A stretch of DNA of 64,000 bases from Taklimakanibacter sp049323275 (GCA_049323275.1 JBMOOM010000021.1:62001-126000), one strand, 5' to 3'; positions 51,187-59,141 are shown, counted from the first letter of the stretch. Notes: a model not told the origin generated them from the letters alone. Numbers and translations: made by a program.

Positions 51187-51784
51187 TCATGACGACCACG
51201 ATCACGACCACGATCCGCTGGAGCAAGGGCCGAGCCTCAGGGTGCGGGCGCTCGAAGAGTTGATGATCGCCAAGGGGCTGGTCGATCCGGAGGCGCTCGA
51301 CCGCATCGTCGAATATTATGAACGTGAAACGGGTCCGCGCAACGGCGCCAGGGTGGTGGCGCGGGCCTGGCTCGAACCGGATTTCCGCGACTGGCTGCTC
51401 CGTGACGGCACTGCCGCCATCCATTCCATGGGCTTCACCGGCTATCAAGGCGAGCATATGCGCGTCGTTGCGAACACGCCCGAAATGCACAATGTCATCG
51501 TCTGCACTTTGTGCTCATGCTATCCCTGGCCGGTGCTCGGCCTGCCGCCGGCCTGGTACAAGGGCGCTGCCTATCGCTCCCGCGTCGTGCGCGAACCGCG
51601 CGCGGTGCTCAAGGAATTCGGCGTCGAGATCGGCACGGATGTCGAGATCAAGGTCTGGGACAGCACCGCCGAGATCCGTTACATGGTCCTGCCGATGCGC
51701 CCGACGGGCACGGAAACATTCACCCTCGATCAGCTGGCTGGGCTCGTCACCCGCGACGGCATGATCGGAACCGCGCAGCTTTAG
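51176..51784 (+). CDS. nthA: Nitrile hydratase alpha subunit (Co-type)
   Basis: A 202-residue subunit that converts nitrile to amide together with beta. The metal motif is VCTLCSCYPW with Cys110, Cys113, Ser114 and Cys115; Thr after the first Cys indicates the cobalt class (iron enzymes have Ser). PPAWYKGAAYRSRVVREPR follows as in other alphas. The N-terminus is a His/Asp run (PHDHDDHDHDHD), which could bind metal. The start overlaps the amidase end. A two-hairpin repeat begins at its stop codon. Confidence 0.95.
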   Translation: MPHDHDDHDHDHDPLEQGPSLRVRALEELMIAKGLVDPEALDRIVEYYERETGPRNGARVVARAWLEPDFRDWLLRDGTAAIHSMGFTGYQGEHMRVVANTPEMHNVIVCTLCSCYPWPVLGLPPAWYKGAAYRSRVVREPRAVLKEFGVEIGTDVEIKVWDSTAEIRYMVLPMRPTGTETFTLDQLAGLVTRDGMIGTAQL

Positions 51785-51902
51785 AGCGCTTCCCGCCAAA
51801 GTTGCTCGACTTTGGCGATAAGGAAGCGCTCCAGATTATATGCTTTCTAGCCCTTTTCCCGTTTTGATCGAATCGGAACGATTCGATCAAAACGGGAGGG
51901 CT
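51784..51902. repeat. Two-hairpin palindromic repeat, copy B (between nthA and nthB)
   Basis: Hairpin I (51784-51831) has outer stem GAGCGCTTCC/GGAAGCGCTC, inner stem CGCCAAAGT/ACTTTGGCG and an ATAA bulge. Hairpin II (51849-51902) has AGCCC-TTTT-CCCGTTTTGATCGAATCG paired over 18 bp to its complement, then GGGCT. Compared with copy A (14809-14910), inner stem, ATAA and TTTT are kept while outer stems change on both sides. The first base is the last base of the nthA stop. It may tune the alpha/beta ratio or mRNA decay. Confidence 0.8.
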
Positions 51903-51923
51903 CTAGGTCGGGAGGGACGTTAC

Positions 51924-52589
51924 ATGGACGGGATACATGATCTGGGCGGCATGCATGGCTTCGGCCCGATCTCCGTCGACACGGGGGATTATGTCTTCAA
52001 GGCGCAGTGGCAGCGCCGGGCTTTCGCGCTGGCGGAGGTGCTGGCGGGACCAGTGCCTTACAGCGCCGACCAGCATCGCCAGGAGATCGAGCGGATGCCT
52101 GCCGGCGACTATCTCAAGCTGGATTACTTCGAGAAATGGATCGTCGCGGCCGAGGCGCTGCTGTTGCAGGCCGGACTCGTGAACGAGGAGGAGCTGCGCA
52201 GCGGCCGCAAGCTCTTTGACATCGATGCCACCCGGCACGGCAAGGTCGGCGCGGATGAGCTCATCTCCGCCGTGCGGGCAGGCGCGCAGCTGAGCTACCC
52301 CGGCGACAAGCGGAAGCCGCTTTTCGCCGTGGGACAGGCGGTGCGCGTCACGAAGGATTCGCCCGCGGGGCATACGCGTGCGCCACGTTACCTGCGCGCA
52401 AGGACGGGACAGGTCGTCGCCGACAACGGCGTTTTTCAGTTCGCCGATGCGGTCGCGGCGGGCAGGGGGCCGGAACCGCAGCATTGCTATACCGTCGCCT
52501 TCACCGCAGGTGAGCTGTGGGGACGCCACGCCGAGGCGGCGGATGTGATCCACGCCGATCTATGGGAGAGCTATCTTGAACCAGCCTGA
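51924..52589 (+). CDS. nthB: Nitrile hydratase beta subunit
   Basis: A 221-residue subunit with the classical start MDGIHDLGGMHGFGPI and the C-terminal SH3-like barrel (VTKDSPAGHTRAPRYLRARTG, ELWGRHAEAADVIHADLWESYLEP). ATG 51924 follows GGGAGG by eight bases. Its coding end overlaps the accessory gene by 14 bp. The order amidase-alpha-beta-accessory is typical of Co-type operons. Confidence 0.95.
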   Translation: MDGIHDLGGMHGFGPISVDTGDYVFKAQWQRRAFALAEVLAGPVPYSADQHRQEIERMPAGDYLKLDYFEKWIVAAEALLLQAGLVNEEELRSGRKLFDIDATRHGKVGADELISAVRAGAQLSYPGDKRKPLFAVGQAVRVTKDSPAGHTRAPRYLRARTGQVVADNGVFQFADAVAAGRGPEPQHCYTVAFTAGELWGRHAEAADVIHADLWESYLEPA

Positions 52590-53013
52590 TGACCATCGCC
52601 TGGTGATCGCGGCCCTCGAACGCGGCAGGCTGTCCGGGGACCGCAACACGCCGTTGTTCCATGCGCCATGGCAGGCGCGGGTCTTCGCGCTCATCGTCGA
52701 GGCGGTCAAAGCCGGCCACTTTCCGTGGACCGATTTCCAGGGCCGTCTCGTCGCGGCTCTCGCGCGCGATGAGGAGATGGGGGCATGCGGCGATGACGAG
52801 CACATCGAGGGGCATTACTTCGATGCGTGGCTGGAGGCGGCGGAGGAAACCCTCCTGGCGCTGGGCCTTATCGGCGCTGGCGAGATCGATCGCCAGATCG
52901 AGGTCGTTCGCGCCGAGGTGGACAAAATCCGCAACGCCCAGCAGCCCTTGGCCTTCATCCACAAAATAAACCTCACGTCTTGGCCATGGCCAGGAGCTGG
53001 TCGTAGAACTTGA
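52576..53013 (+). CDS. Nitrile hydratase accessory protein
   Basis: A 145-residue protein resembling the N-terminal part of nitrile hydratase beta (PWQARVFALIVEAVKAGHFPW, EGHYFDAWLEAAEETLLALGL). Such proteins, encoded after alpha/beta in Co-type operons, help insert cobalt or exchange the alpha subunit. The start is TTG 52576, seven bases after GGGAG. Its last 41 bp overlap the convergent LysR gene. Confidence 0.88.
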   Translation: MNQPDDHRLVIAALERGRLSGDRNTPLFHAPWQARVFALIVEAVKAGHFPWTDFQGRLVAALARDEEMGACGDDEHIEGHYFDAWLEAAEETLLALGLIGAGEIDRQIEVVRAEVDKIRNAQQPLAFIHKINLTSWPWPGAGRRT

Positions 53014-53875
53014 CCTCGGCCGGGGTGCGCGCGGCGGATTTCCGGCGGATCACCTCATAGGTCGATTCATAGGCGTAGAGCTCAGGTCTGATCGTGCGCA
53101 TCAGCTTTTTCGCCGTCCATTGCTCGGCATAGTGAACGGGAAGAAAGGCCAGATACTGTCCCGACAGAATGAGATGGGCGAGGCCTTCGATACTGTGGGC
53201 CCGCGCGGTGAAATTGAGATTGCGCTCGTTTTCGGGAAGCTGATCGGCCGAGACATAGCCGCGCTGGGCATGGTCGCAAGCCTCGATGTCGGCGAGGTCG
53301 ACCTCGGGCGCCTGTCTGTAGAGCGGGTGTTTCCTGCCGCAATAGAGCTCCATGCGCGAGGTGAAGATCGGCGCATAGCTCAGCTGAGACAGCCGGCGCG
53401 GGAAAAATCCGATCGCCATATGCGCCTGGGCGCCGAGCACCATTTCCTCGAGCTTGTTCGGCGGCGCGACATGGACGGTGAAGTCGACAGAATGATTGAG
53501 CTTGCCGAAACGCTCGATGACGTCGCCGAGCTGGAAGCTGCGGTGGAAGACGGCATTGTCGATGATGCCGATCTGCAATTCGCCGACCAGCTTGTCGTGG
53601 CCCAGCGCCACGCTGCGGAAGTCCTCGATGTGGTTGAAAAGCGCGTTGGTCGCGTCATACACGCGCTGGCCGTCTTCGGTGAGCGCGAAGCCGCCGCGGC
53701 CGCGCTGGCAGAGCGACATGCCGAGGCGCGTCTCGAGATTCTTGATGTGGATGCTGATCGTCGCCTGACTGACATTGAGCTCGGTCTGCGCGAGGGCGAA
53801 GCCGCCGCTGCGCGCCACCGTCATGAAGACATGCAGGAGCTTGAGATCGACATTGCTGATCGAAGGAATGGTCAT
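52973..53875 (-). CDS. LysR-family regulator of the aldoxime-nitrile cluster
   Basis: A 300-residue regulator starting MTIPSISNVDLKLLHVFMTV, HTH around GGFALAQTELNVSQATISIHIKNLETRLG, effector domain to the end. It is similar to the LysR at 4872. ATG 53875 is preferred over TTG 53881. Its 5' side has a palindrome (53894-53923) that is nearly the same as one ahead of the SBP gene (43932-43961), so it probably regulates both the M20 gene and the aldoxime-nitrile operon. Its 3' end overlaps the accessory gene. Confidence 0.88.
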   Translation of the reverse strand: MTIPSISNVDLKLLHVFMTVARSGGFALAQTELNVSQATISIHIKNLETRLGMSLCQRGRGGFALTEDGQRVYDATNALFNHIEDFRSVALGHDKLVGELQIGIIDNAVFHRSFQLGDVIERFGKLNHSVDFTVHVAPPNKLEEMVLGAQAHMAIGFFPRRLSQLSYAPIFTSRMELYCGRKHPLYRQAPEVDLADIEACDHAQRGYVSADQLPENERNLNFTARAHSIEGLAHLILSGQYLAFLPVHYAEQWTAKKLMRTIRPELYAYESTYEVIRRKSAARTPAEVKFYDQLLAMAKT

Positions 53876-53893
53876 CGCCAAAACTTAGAGAAT

Positions 53894-53923
53894 GATCAAA
53901 GCGAATATTATCGCTTTTGGATA
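53894..53923. promoter_or_regulatory. LysR-type operator between LysR and M20 genes
   Basis: AAGCGA-ATATTA-TCGCTT at 53899-53916, with flanks GATC and TTGGATA shared with the site at 43932-43961. It lies 18 bp from the LysR start and 55 bp from the M20 hydrolase start, the usual place for autoregulation and divergent activation. Confidence 0.7.
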
Positions 53924-53977
53924 GGCCAATATAGCGGATTCTGCGAGGAGTGAGGCGGTTCAGGTGGGGCAGTGCGC

Positions 53978-55225
53978 ATGGCCGCCGGCAGGGCGAACAG
54001 GATCGAGATCGATATCGCGCGGCTTTGGCGCGACCTCGAGGCGTCGGCGCGGATCGGACCGGGGCGCGCCGGTGGCCTCAGCCGCCTCGCTTTGAGCAAT
54101 GAGGACAAGCTCATGCGCGATGCCTTCGTGACATGGTGCAGGGCCGCGGGCTGCCGCACGCGGGTCGATGCTTTCGGCAATATTTTCGCGCGCCGGGCCG
54201 GCCTGGATGAGAGCTTGCCGGCCATCCTGATCGGCAGTCATCTCGATACGCAGACCGCCGGCGGGCGTTACGACGGCATATTGGGCGTGTTGGCCGGGCT
54301 CGAGGTCATCCGGACATTGAACGATCACGAGGTGTCGACTCGGCGGGCCATCGAGGTCGTGAGCTGGACCAATGAGGAAGGTGTCCGCTTTCAGCCACCC
54401 ATGATGGGATCTGGCGCTTTTGCGGGCCTGCATGATGCCGGATGGATTCATGACCAGCACGACAGCGGTGGGAAGACATTCGCCGCCGAGCTGGAACGCA
54501 TTGGCTATCTCGGCGAGGATTCTGTGCGCCCCGAAGACTATGACTCGTACTTCGAGCTTCATATCGAGCAGGATGACGTGCTCGACGCCGAAGGGCTTCA
54601 TGCGGGGATTGTCACCGGCGGTTTCAAGTCTTTCGGCCTGGAGCTCCGCGTCACCGGGGAGAATGCTCATTCAGGGCCGACCCAGATGCGCCGGCGCCGG
54701 AACGCTCTACTCGGCGCCTCATTGCTGATCGCCCGGCTCAACGAGATCGGCTGGCAGCATGAGCCGGAGGGGCGCACGACTTGCTCCCGCCTGACTGTCG
54801 AGCCGAACCGATACGGAATCATTCCGCATTTCGCCGAGCTGATTGCGGATATGAGGCATCCGGATGCGGCAAAAGCGCAGGAGATGTATGTCGAGTTCCG
54901 CGATTTCCTGCCGCTCGCAGCGCGCGAAGCGAATGTCGAGATCGCGGTCGGCAAAGAATGGAGCTTCGGCGGTGTCGGATTTGATCCGAGACTGATCAAT
55001 CTGGTGCGCAGCGTGGCGGCGGAACTCGGCGTCTCGCATCGGCATCTGCTGAGCGCGGCGGGGCACGACGCCTATCACATCTCCACTGTTATGCCGACGG
55101 TGATGATCTTCACGCCATGCCGGGAGGGCATCAGTCACAACGAGAAAGAGCATATCGAGCCGTTTTATACCGCACCGGGCGTGAATGTGCTGCTCAATGC
55201 GGTCCTGCGCCGCGCCAATGCCTAG
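53978..55225 (+). CDS. M20-family amidohydrolase (N-carbamoyl-amino acid/allantoate type)
   Basis: A 415-residue zinc hydrolase of the hydantoinase/carbamoylase branch. GSHLDTQTAGGRYDGILGVLAGLE carries metal ligands, SWTNEEGVRF the catalytic Glu pair, HIEQ another ligand, GENAHSGPTQM the dimer/substrate loop, and AGHDAYH the last His. It hydrolyses N-carbamoyl amino acids, allantoate or related ureido acids. ATG 53978 is used; GTG 53972 is possible. Divergent from the LysR and sharing its operator, it may act on a nitrogen compound co-metabolised with the nitriles. Confidence 0.9.
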   Translation: MAAGRANRIEIDIARLWRDLEASARIGPGRAGGLSRLALSNEDKLMRDAFVTWCRAAGCRTRVDAFGNIFARRAGLDESLPAILIGSHLDTQTAGGRYDGILGVLAGLEVIRTLNDHEVSTRRAIEVVSWTNEEGVRFQPPMMGSGAFAGLHDAGWIHDQHDSGGKTFAAELERIGYLGEDSVRPEDYDSYFELHIEQDDVLDAEGLHAGIVTGGFKSFGLELRVTGENAHSGPTQMRRRRNALLGASLLIARLNEIGWQHEPEGRTTCSRLTVEPNRYGIIPHFAELIADMRHPDAAKAQEMYVEFRDFLPLAAREANVEIAVGKEWSFGGVGFDPRLINLVRSVAAELGVSHRHLLSAAGHDAYHISTVMPTVMIFTPCREGISHNEKEHIEPFYTAPGVNVLLNAVLRRANA

Positions 55226-55237
55226 AGCCCGCGCGCG

Positions 55238-55263
55238 GGAACCAAGATGTGCGATACCGCGTT
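55238..55263 (+). promoter_or_regulatory. EcfG-type stress promoter of microprotein 55297
   Basis: GGAAC (55238-55242), 17 bp, CGTT (55260-55263). The site matches the EcfG consensus exactly and lies 33 bp above the ATG. It begins 12 bp after the M20 stop. Confidence 0.75.
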
Positions 55264-55296
55264 GTTCCCGCATCGTTAGGAGCAAGGAATAGCGCG

Positions 55297-55380
55297 ATGC
55301 TCAAAGGTGGCTTGTTGTGGCTGATCGGCATACCGCTGCCGATCATCATCGTTTTGTACTTCATGGGCTATCTGCATTGA
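55297..55380 (+). CDS. 27-residue membrane microprotein (paralogue of 60918-60995)
   Basis: The protein is a single hydrophobic helix, MLKGGLLWLIGIPLPIIIVL followed by YFMGYLH. The core LLWLIGIPLPIII matches LLWLLGVPIPIIL in the microprotein at 60918-60995. AGGAG lies upstream, and an EcfG-type promoter is placed correctly. The function is unknown; membrane-embedded stress microproteins can modulate transporters or membrane integrity. Its stop is 3 bp before the convergent transporter gene. Confidence 0.75.
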   Translation: MLKGGLLWLIGIPLPIIIVLYFMGYLH

Positions 55381-55383
55381 GCG

Positions 55384-55953
55384 TCACGCCGGCGTGAGCC
55401 CGAGCCTTTCATCGCGCCTTCTGAGCCAGGCGATGACGGGCAGCGCGAGCAGAACCATCCAGGCCTTGCCGATCACCTGGCCTTCCAGGAAGGCGAGGCT
55501 CCCGAAAGCGAGATAGAGGAAGACCAAGCTGTCGATGACGAGGCCGATGGCGCTGCTGGCGGCGACCGCCAGCACCAGGCCTTTCTTCTGCAGTGGCGTA
55601 TAGACGAGAAGATCGGCGGTTTCCGACAGAAGGAAAGCCGCCGCCGAGGCGACGACGAGATGGGGCGGGGCGAAGAAGGCCGACAGGAGAGCGCCGGCCA
55701 CGATGCCGGCCGCCGCCACCTTGACGCCGAGGCGGCGCTGGATGAGGTCGCGCAGCACCAGTGCGAGGCCGACCATCAGCACGCCGGACGGCGCCAGCAC
55801 GCCGGGCGCCACCGGAACGAGGCAGGGCCCTTGCGGATCGCAGACGGTGCCGACATGCAGGATGAACCAATTGGCCGCCGGAATGCAGAGCGCGAAGGCG
55901 ACGAGGAAGACGATGCCTTCGCGCCGCCGCAGTGTGTGAAGATCGTCCGTCAT
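55384..55953 (-). CDS. VUT-family transporter, queuosine precursor (YhhQ/QrtT-like)
   Basis: A 189-residue integral membrane protein starting MTDDLHTLRRREGIVFLVAF, with six or so hydrophobic segments and the family pattern LRDLIQRRLG and SETADLLVYTPLQKKG. Members take up the 7-deazaguanine precursors of queuosine. It follows queF by 10 bp, which supports this role. ATG 55953 has AGGAC upstream; the frame extending further lies over queF antisense and is rejected. Confidence 0.88.
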   Translation of the reverse strand: MTDDLHTLRRREGIVFLVAFALCIPAANWFILHVGTVCDPQGPCLVPVAPGVLAPSGVLMVGLALVLRDLIQRRLGVKVAAAGIVAGALLSAFFAPPHLVVASAAAFLLSETADLLVYTPLQKKGLVLAVAASSAIGLVIDSLVFLYLAFGSLAFLEGQVIGKAWMVLLALPVIAWLRRRDERLGLTPA

Positions 55954-55963
55954 GGGATATGTC

Positions 55964-56425
55964 CTAGCCCCGGCCGCGATAGGGAGCGACGCCCTGGTCG
56001 GGGAGCCACAGGCCCTTGGGCGGCTCGCCGGTCTGCCAGAAGACATCGATGGGAATGCCGCCGCGCGGATACCAGTAGCCGCCGATGCGCAGCCAGATCG
56101 GCTTGGCGGCATCGCAAAACCGTTTCGCCACATAGACGGTGCAATGCTCATGGAAGGCGCCGTGATTGCGGAAGCTGTGCAGGAAGAGCTTCAGCGACTT
56201 CGATTCGACGAGCAGCTTGTCGGGCGCATAGTCGATGACCAGATGGCCGAAATCGGGCTGGCCTGTAACCGGGCACATCGAGGTGAATTCCGGGCAGGTG
56301 AAGCGGGTGAGGTAGAGCGTGCCTTCCTGCGGATTGGGCACGACATCGAGCTGCGCCTCCTCCGGCGTGGCGGGAATGGCGGCGCTGCGGCCGAGCTGTG
56401 GGGCTGAGGTGGCGTTGGTCGTCAT
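55964..56425 (-). CDS. queF: NADPH-dependent 7-cyano-7-deazaguanine reductase
   Basis: A 153-residue type I (unimodular) QueF that reduces preQ0 to preQ1 for tRNA queuosine. The active Cys51 and Asp58 are in TSMCPVTGQPDF, and the QueF motif is ESKSLK (74-79), followed by FRNHGAFHEHC. ATG 56425. It is in an operon with the queuosine precursor transporter. Confidence 0.96.
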   Translation of the reverse strand: MTTNATSAPQLGRSAAIPATPEEAQLDVVPNPQEGTLYLTRFTCPEFTSMCPVTGQPDFGHLVIDYAPDKLLVESKSLKLFLHSFRNHGAFHEHCTVYVAKRFCDAAKPIWLRIGGYWYPRGGIPIDVFWQTGEPPKGLWLPDQGVAPYRGRG

Positions 56426-56744
56426 CGGTTATTCTCCGCCGGGCGAACAGGGTAACATCAATCGGGGCGTGCGGTGCCGTGTCGATTAACCGCCATTGCG
56501 TCGCCTGCCAAGGGCAGATGAATTATAAGCCGAAGTCGGAGCCGTGAAGACCCGCCTCCTTCGGAACTCTAATCCGCGGTTTGAGAAAATCTTCTGCGGC
56601 AGCTGGTCGGACGAGGGCGACGGGTGAGATTTTCTTGCGCGATGCGTAAGAAAAAATGGGTCGGCAGCACTTTCCGCAGCCGCTAGTGCTCCCCACATAC
56701 CTCAACCTTCGCTGGTCTCAGGACCAATCTCAGGAGTTGCTGCC
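56426..56744. promoter_or_regulatory. 319-bp gap between queF and the methionine-type ABC operon
   Basis: No gene is seen. The gap contains inverted repeats CCGAAG/CTTCGG (about 56530-56573), AGAAAATCT (56584-56592) with AGATTTTCT (56637-56645), and a short hairpin TGGTC-TCAG-GACCA near 56713-56726 just ahead of the GTG start at 56745. It must carry the divergent promoters for queF and the metQ-like gene. No SAM riboswitch could be recognised with confidence. Confidence 0.4.
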
Positions 56745-57548
56745 GTGTCTCTTCATTTTTCCCGCCGCGCGCTGCTGGCGGCCGTTTTGGCCATTTCGTC
56801 CCTGACTCTCGTCGATCGCGCCATGGCCGATCAGTCCATCCGGGTCGGCATCATGAGCGCCGAGGATGAGGATGTCTGGGCCGTCGTCTCGCAGGAAGCG
56901 GCAAAAACGGGACTGACCATCGAGCTCGTCGTCTTCAACGACTATACCCAGCCCAACGAGGCCCTGGAGAACAACGAGCTCGATGCCAACGCCTTCCAGC
57001 ACAAGCCCTATCTCGACAACCAGATCACCACGCGCGGCTATCACATCGTCCCCGTCGGCTACACCGCCGTGTGGCCGATAGGCCTCTATTCGAAGAAGCA
57101 CAAATCCGTGGCCGAGCTGCCCGACAAAGCGGTGGTCGGCGTGCCGAACGATCCGAGCAATGAGGGCCGGGCGCTCCGCCTTCTGGAGGCGCAAGGCCTC
57201 ATCAAGCTGAGGCCGGAAGCGGGGATCCTGGCGACGCCGGTCGATATCACCGACAATCCGAAGCAGCTCCAGATCCAGGAGCTCGATGCCGGCATCGTCG
57301 GCCGTTCGATCGACGATCTCGATGCCGCCGTGGTCAACACCGACTGGGCCATCAAGTCCAATCTGACAGCCGAAGATCGCGTCGCAACCGAGGCGGTCGA
57401 CGACAATCCCTATCGCAATTTCATCGCCGTCAAGCAGGGCCGCGAGAGCGAAGCCTGGGTGAAGACCCTCGTTTCCGCCTATCAGAACGACACGGTGAAG
57501 GAGACATTGGCCAAGGTCTATAAGGGGACTGCTTTGCCGGCCTGGTGA
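56745..57548 (+). CDS. MetQ/NlpA-family ABC substrate-binding protein
   Basis: A 267-residue periplasmic protein. The signal peptide contains RR (HFSRRALLAAVLAISSL) and ends near AMAD; no lipobox Cys is present, unlike many MetQ lipoproteins. The mature start SIRVGIMSAEDEDVWAVV and ENNELDANAFQHKPYL fit the methionine-type NlpA family. The start is GTG 56745, nine bases after AGGAG. It is followed by MetN- and MetI-type genes, so it binds methionine or a related compound. Confidence 0.88.
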   Translation: MSLHFSRRALLAAVLAISSLTLVDRAMADQSIRVGIMSAEDEDVWAVVSQEAAKTGLTIELVVFNDYTQPNEALENNELDANAFQHKPYLDNQITTRGYHIVPVGYTAVWPIGLYSKKHKSVAELPDKAVVGVPNDPSNEGRALRLLEAQGLIKLRPEAGILATPVDITDNPKQLQIQELDAGIVGRSIDDLDAAVVNTDWAIKSNLTAEDRVATEAVDDNPYRNFIAVKQGRESEAWVKTLVSAYQNDTVKETLAKVYKGTALPAW

Positions 57549-57575
57549 AGCCGCGCTCACTCCATTTTGCTGTCG

Positions 57576-57607
57576 ATCATGCGCCCGTATGGGCGCATGA
57601 TTGTTTT
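57576..57607 (+). terminator. Intercistronic hairpin between metQ-like and metN-like genes
   Basis: ATCATGCGCCC-GTAT-GGGCGCATGAT is a perfect 11-bp stem, followed by TGTTTT. It sits 27 bp after the SBP stop. Such elements lower downstream expression so that the binding protein exceeds the membrane parts. Confidence 0.65.
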
Positions 57608-57622
57608 CCGGATACCGATATC

Positions 57623-58396
57623 ATGAACAATCCCACCATGCTGCGCTTGTCCGGCGTGACCAAGAAATTCGGCGCCTATGCGGCGATCGAGGATATTTCG
57701 CTGGACGTGCGGCGCGGCGAGATCCTGGGAGTCATCGGCCGCAGCGGCGCCGGCAAGTCGACGCTGATCCGCTGCATCAACGGGCTGGAGAAGCCGGACA
57801 GGGGCTCGGTCGAAGTGCTCGACGGCGACAATGTCCTGCGCGACATCGTGCCGCTCGACGAAAGCGAGCTGCAGAAGGTCCGCCGGCGCATCGGCATGAT
57901 CTTCCAGCATTTCAATCTGCTCTCCGCCAAGACGGTCGCCGACAATGTCGCCTTGCCGCTGAAGATCGCCGGCAGGAGCCACCCCGATCGGAAACGGCGC
58001 GTGGACGAGCTTCTACGCCTGGTCGGGCTCGACGCCAAGGCCGGCGCCTATCCGGCGCAATTGTCCGGCGGGCAGAAGCAGCGTGTCGGCATTGCCCGGG
58101 CTCTTGCCGCATCGCCGGCGCTGCTGCTCTCCGACGAAGCGACCTCGGCGCTCGATCCCGAAACGACCACCGCGATCCTGAGCCTGCTCAAGGATATCAA
58201 CCGCCGGCTCGGCCTCACCATCCTGCTCATCACCCATGAGATGAGCGTGATCCGCGCCGTCACCGACCGGGTGATCGTCCTCGATCACGGCCGCATCGTC
58301 GAAGAGGGGCCGACCGAGCGTGTCTTTGCGGCGCCCGCCGCCGACCTCACCAGACGGCTTCTCGCCGCGGCGCAGCTTGGCCTGGAGAATGACTGA
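57623..58396 (+). CDS. MetN-type ABC ATPase
   Basis: A 257-residue ATPase with Walker A GRSGAGKST, signature LSGGQKQRVGIARAL, Walker B LLLSDEATSALDPETT and H-loop THEMSV; SDEATSALDP is the MetN form. It ends at about 257 residues, so the C-terminal NIL/ACT methionine-sensing domain of longer MetN is absent and feedback inhibition is not expected. ATG 57623 is used. Partner of the MetI-like permease. Confidence 0.9.
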   Translation: MNNPTMLRLSGVTKKFGAYAAIEDISLDVRRGEILGVIGRSGAGKSTLIRCINGLEKPDRGSVEVLDGDNVLRDIVPLDESELQKVRRRIGMIFQHFNLLSAKTVADNVALPLKIAGRSHPDRKRRVDELLRLVGLDAKAGAYPAQLSGGQKQRVGIARALAASPALLLSDEATSALDPETTTAILSLLKDINRRLGLTILLITHEMSVIRAVTDRVIVLDHGRIVEEGPTERVFAAPAADLTRRLLAAAQLGLEND

Positions 58397-58397
58397 G

Positions 58398-59051
58398 ATG
58401 TTCGATCTTCCCTATCAGGCGCTGCTCGTCTCGCTCGGCCAGACCCTCACCATGACCTTCGTCGCGGGCATCATCAGCTTCGTGCTGGGCCTGCCGCTGG
58501 GCCTTGTGCTTGTCGGCACCGCGCCCGGCGGCATCTGGGAGAACCGGTGGGTCAACAAGGTGCTGGGCGCGGTGGTCAACGCGGTCCGCTCGCTCCCCTT
58601 CATCATCCTGCTCGTCGCCTTGATTCCTTTGACGCGGCTGATTGTCGGAACCTCGATCGGGACTACGGCCGCCATTGTGCCGCTCGCAATCTCCGCCATT
58701 CCCTATTTCGGCCGCGTCGCCGAGGTGGCGCTGCGCGAGGTCGATCGCGGCCTCGTCGACGCGGTGAAGGCGATGGGCGGCAGCCGCTGGACCATCGTAC
58801 GCGAGGTCCTGGTGCCGGAGGCCCTGCCGAGCCTCGTTTCCGGCTTCACCGTGACCCTGGTCCTGCTGATCGGCGCCTCCGCCATGGCGGGCGCCGTCGG
58901 CGCGGGCGGCCTCGGCGACCTGGCCATCCGCTACGGCTACCAGCGTTTCCAGACCGAGGTGATGATCGCGGTCATCATCGTGCTGATCGTGCTTGTCTCG
59001 CTGGTGCAGGCGATCGGCGATCGGATTGCGCGCCTGTTCGATCACCGGTGA
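58398..59051 (+). CDS. MetI-type ABC permease
   Basis: A 217-residue permease with five hydrophobic segments and the EAA loop DAVKAMGGSRWTIVREVLVPEALPSLVSG, as in MetI. It begins one base after the metN-like stop. It completes the methionine-type importer. Confidence 0.92.
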   Translation: MFDLPYQALLVSLGQTLTMTFVAGIISFVLGLPLGLVLVGTAPGGIWENRWVNKVLGAVVNAVRSLPFIILLVALIPLTRLIVGTSIGTTAAIVPLAISAIPYFGRVAEVALREVDRGLVDAVKAMGGSRWTIVREVLVPEALPSLVSGFTVTLVLLIGASAMAGAVGAGGLGDLAIRYGYQRFQTEVMIAVIIVLIVLVSLVQAIGDRIARLFDHR

Positions 59052-59141
59052 TCGGCGGTTCGTTGAAATTTCAGATACTCCTTAATCATTGGGCAATGAC
59101 GTGCTGGCAGCCTGAGGCGATTTATCATCAAGGGGGTTGCG

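Noticed and set aside
56426..56744. SAM riboswitch before the methionine-type operon
   Set aside because: Some short hairpins occur, but the conserved SAM-II pattern could not be matched by eye; an Rfam covariance search would decide.
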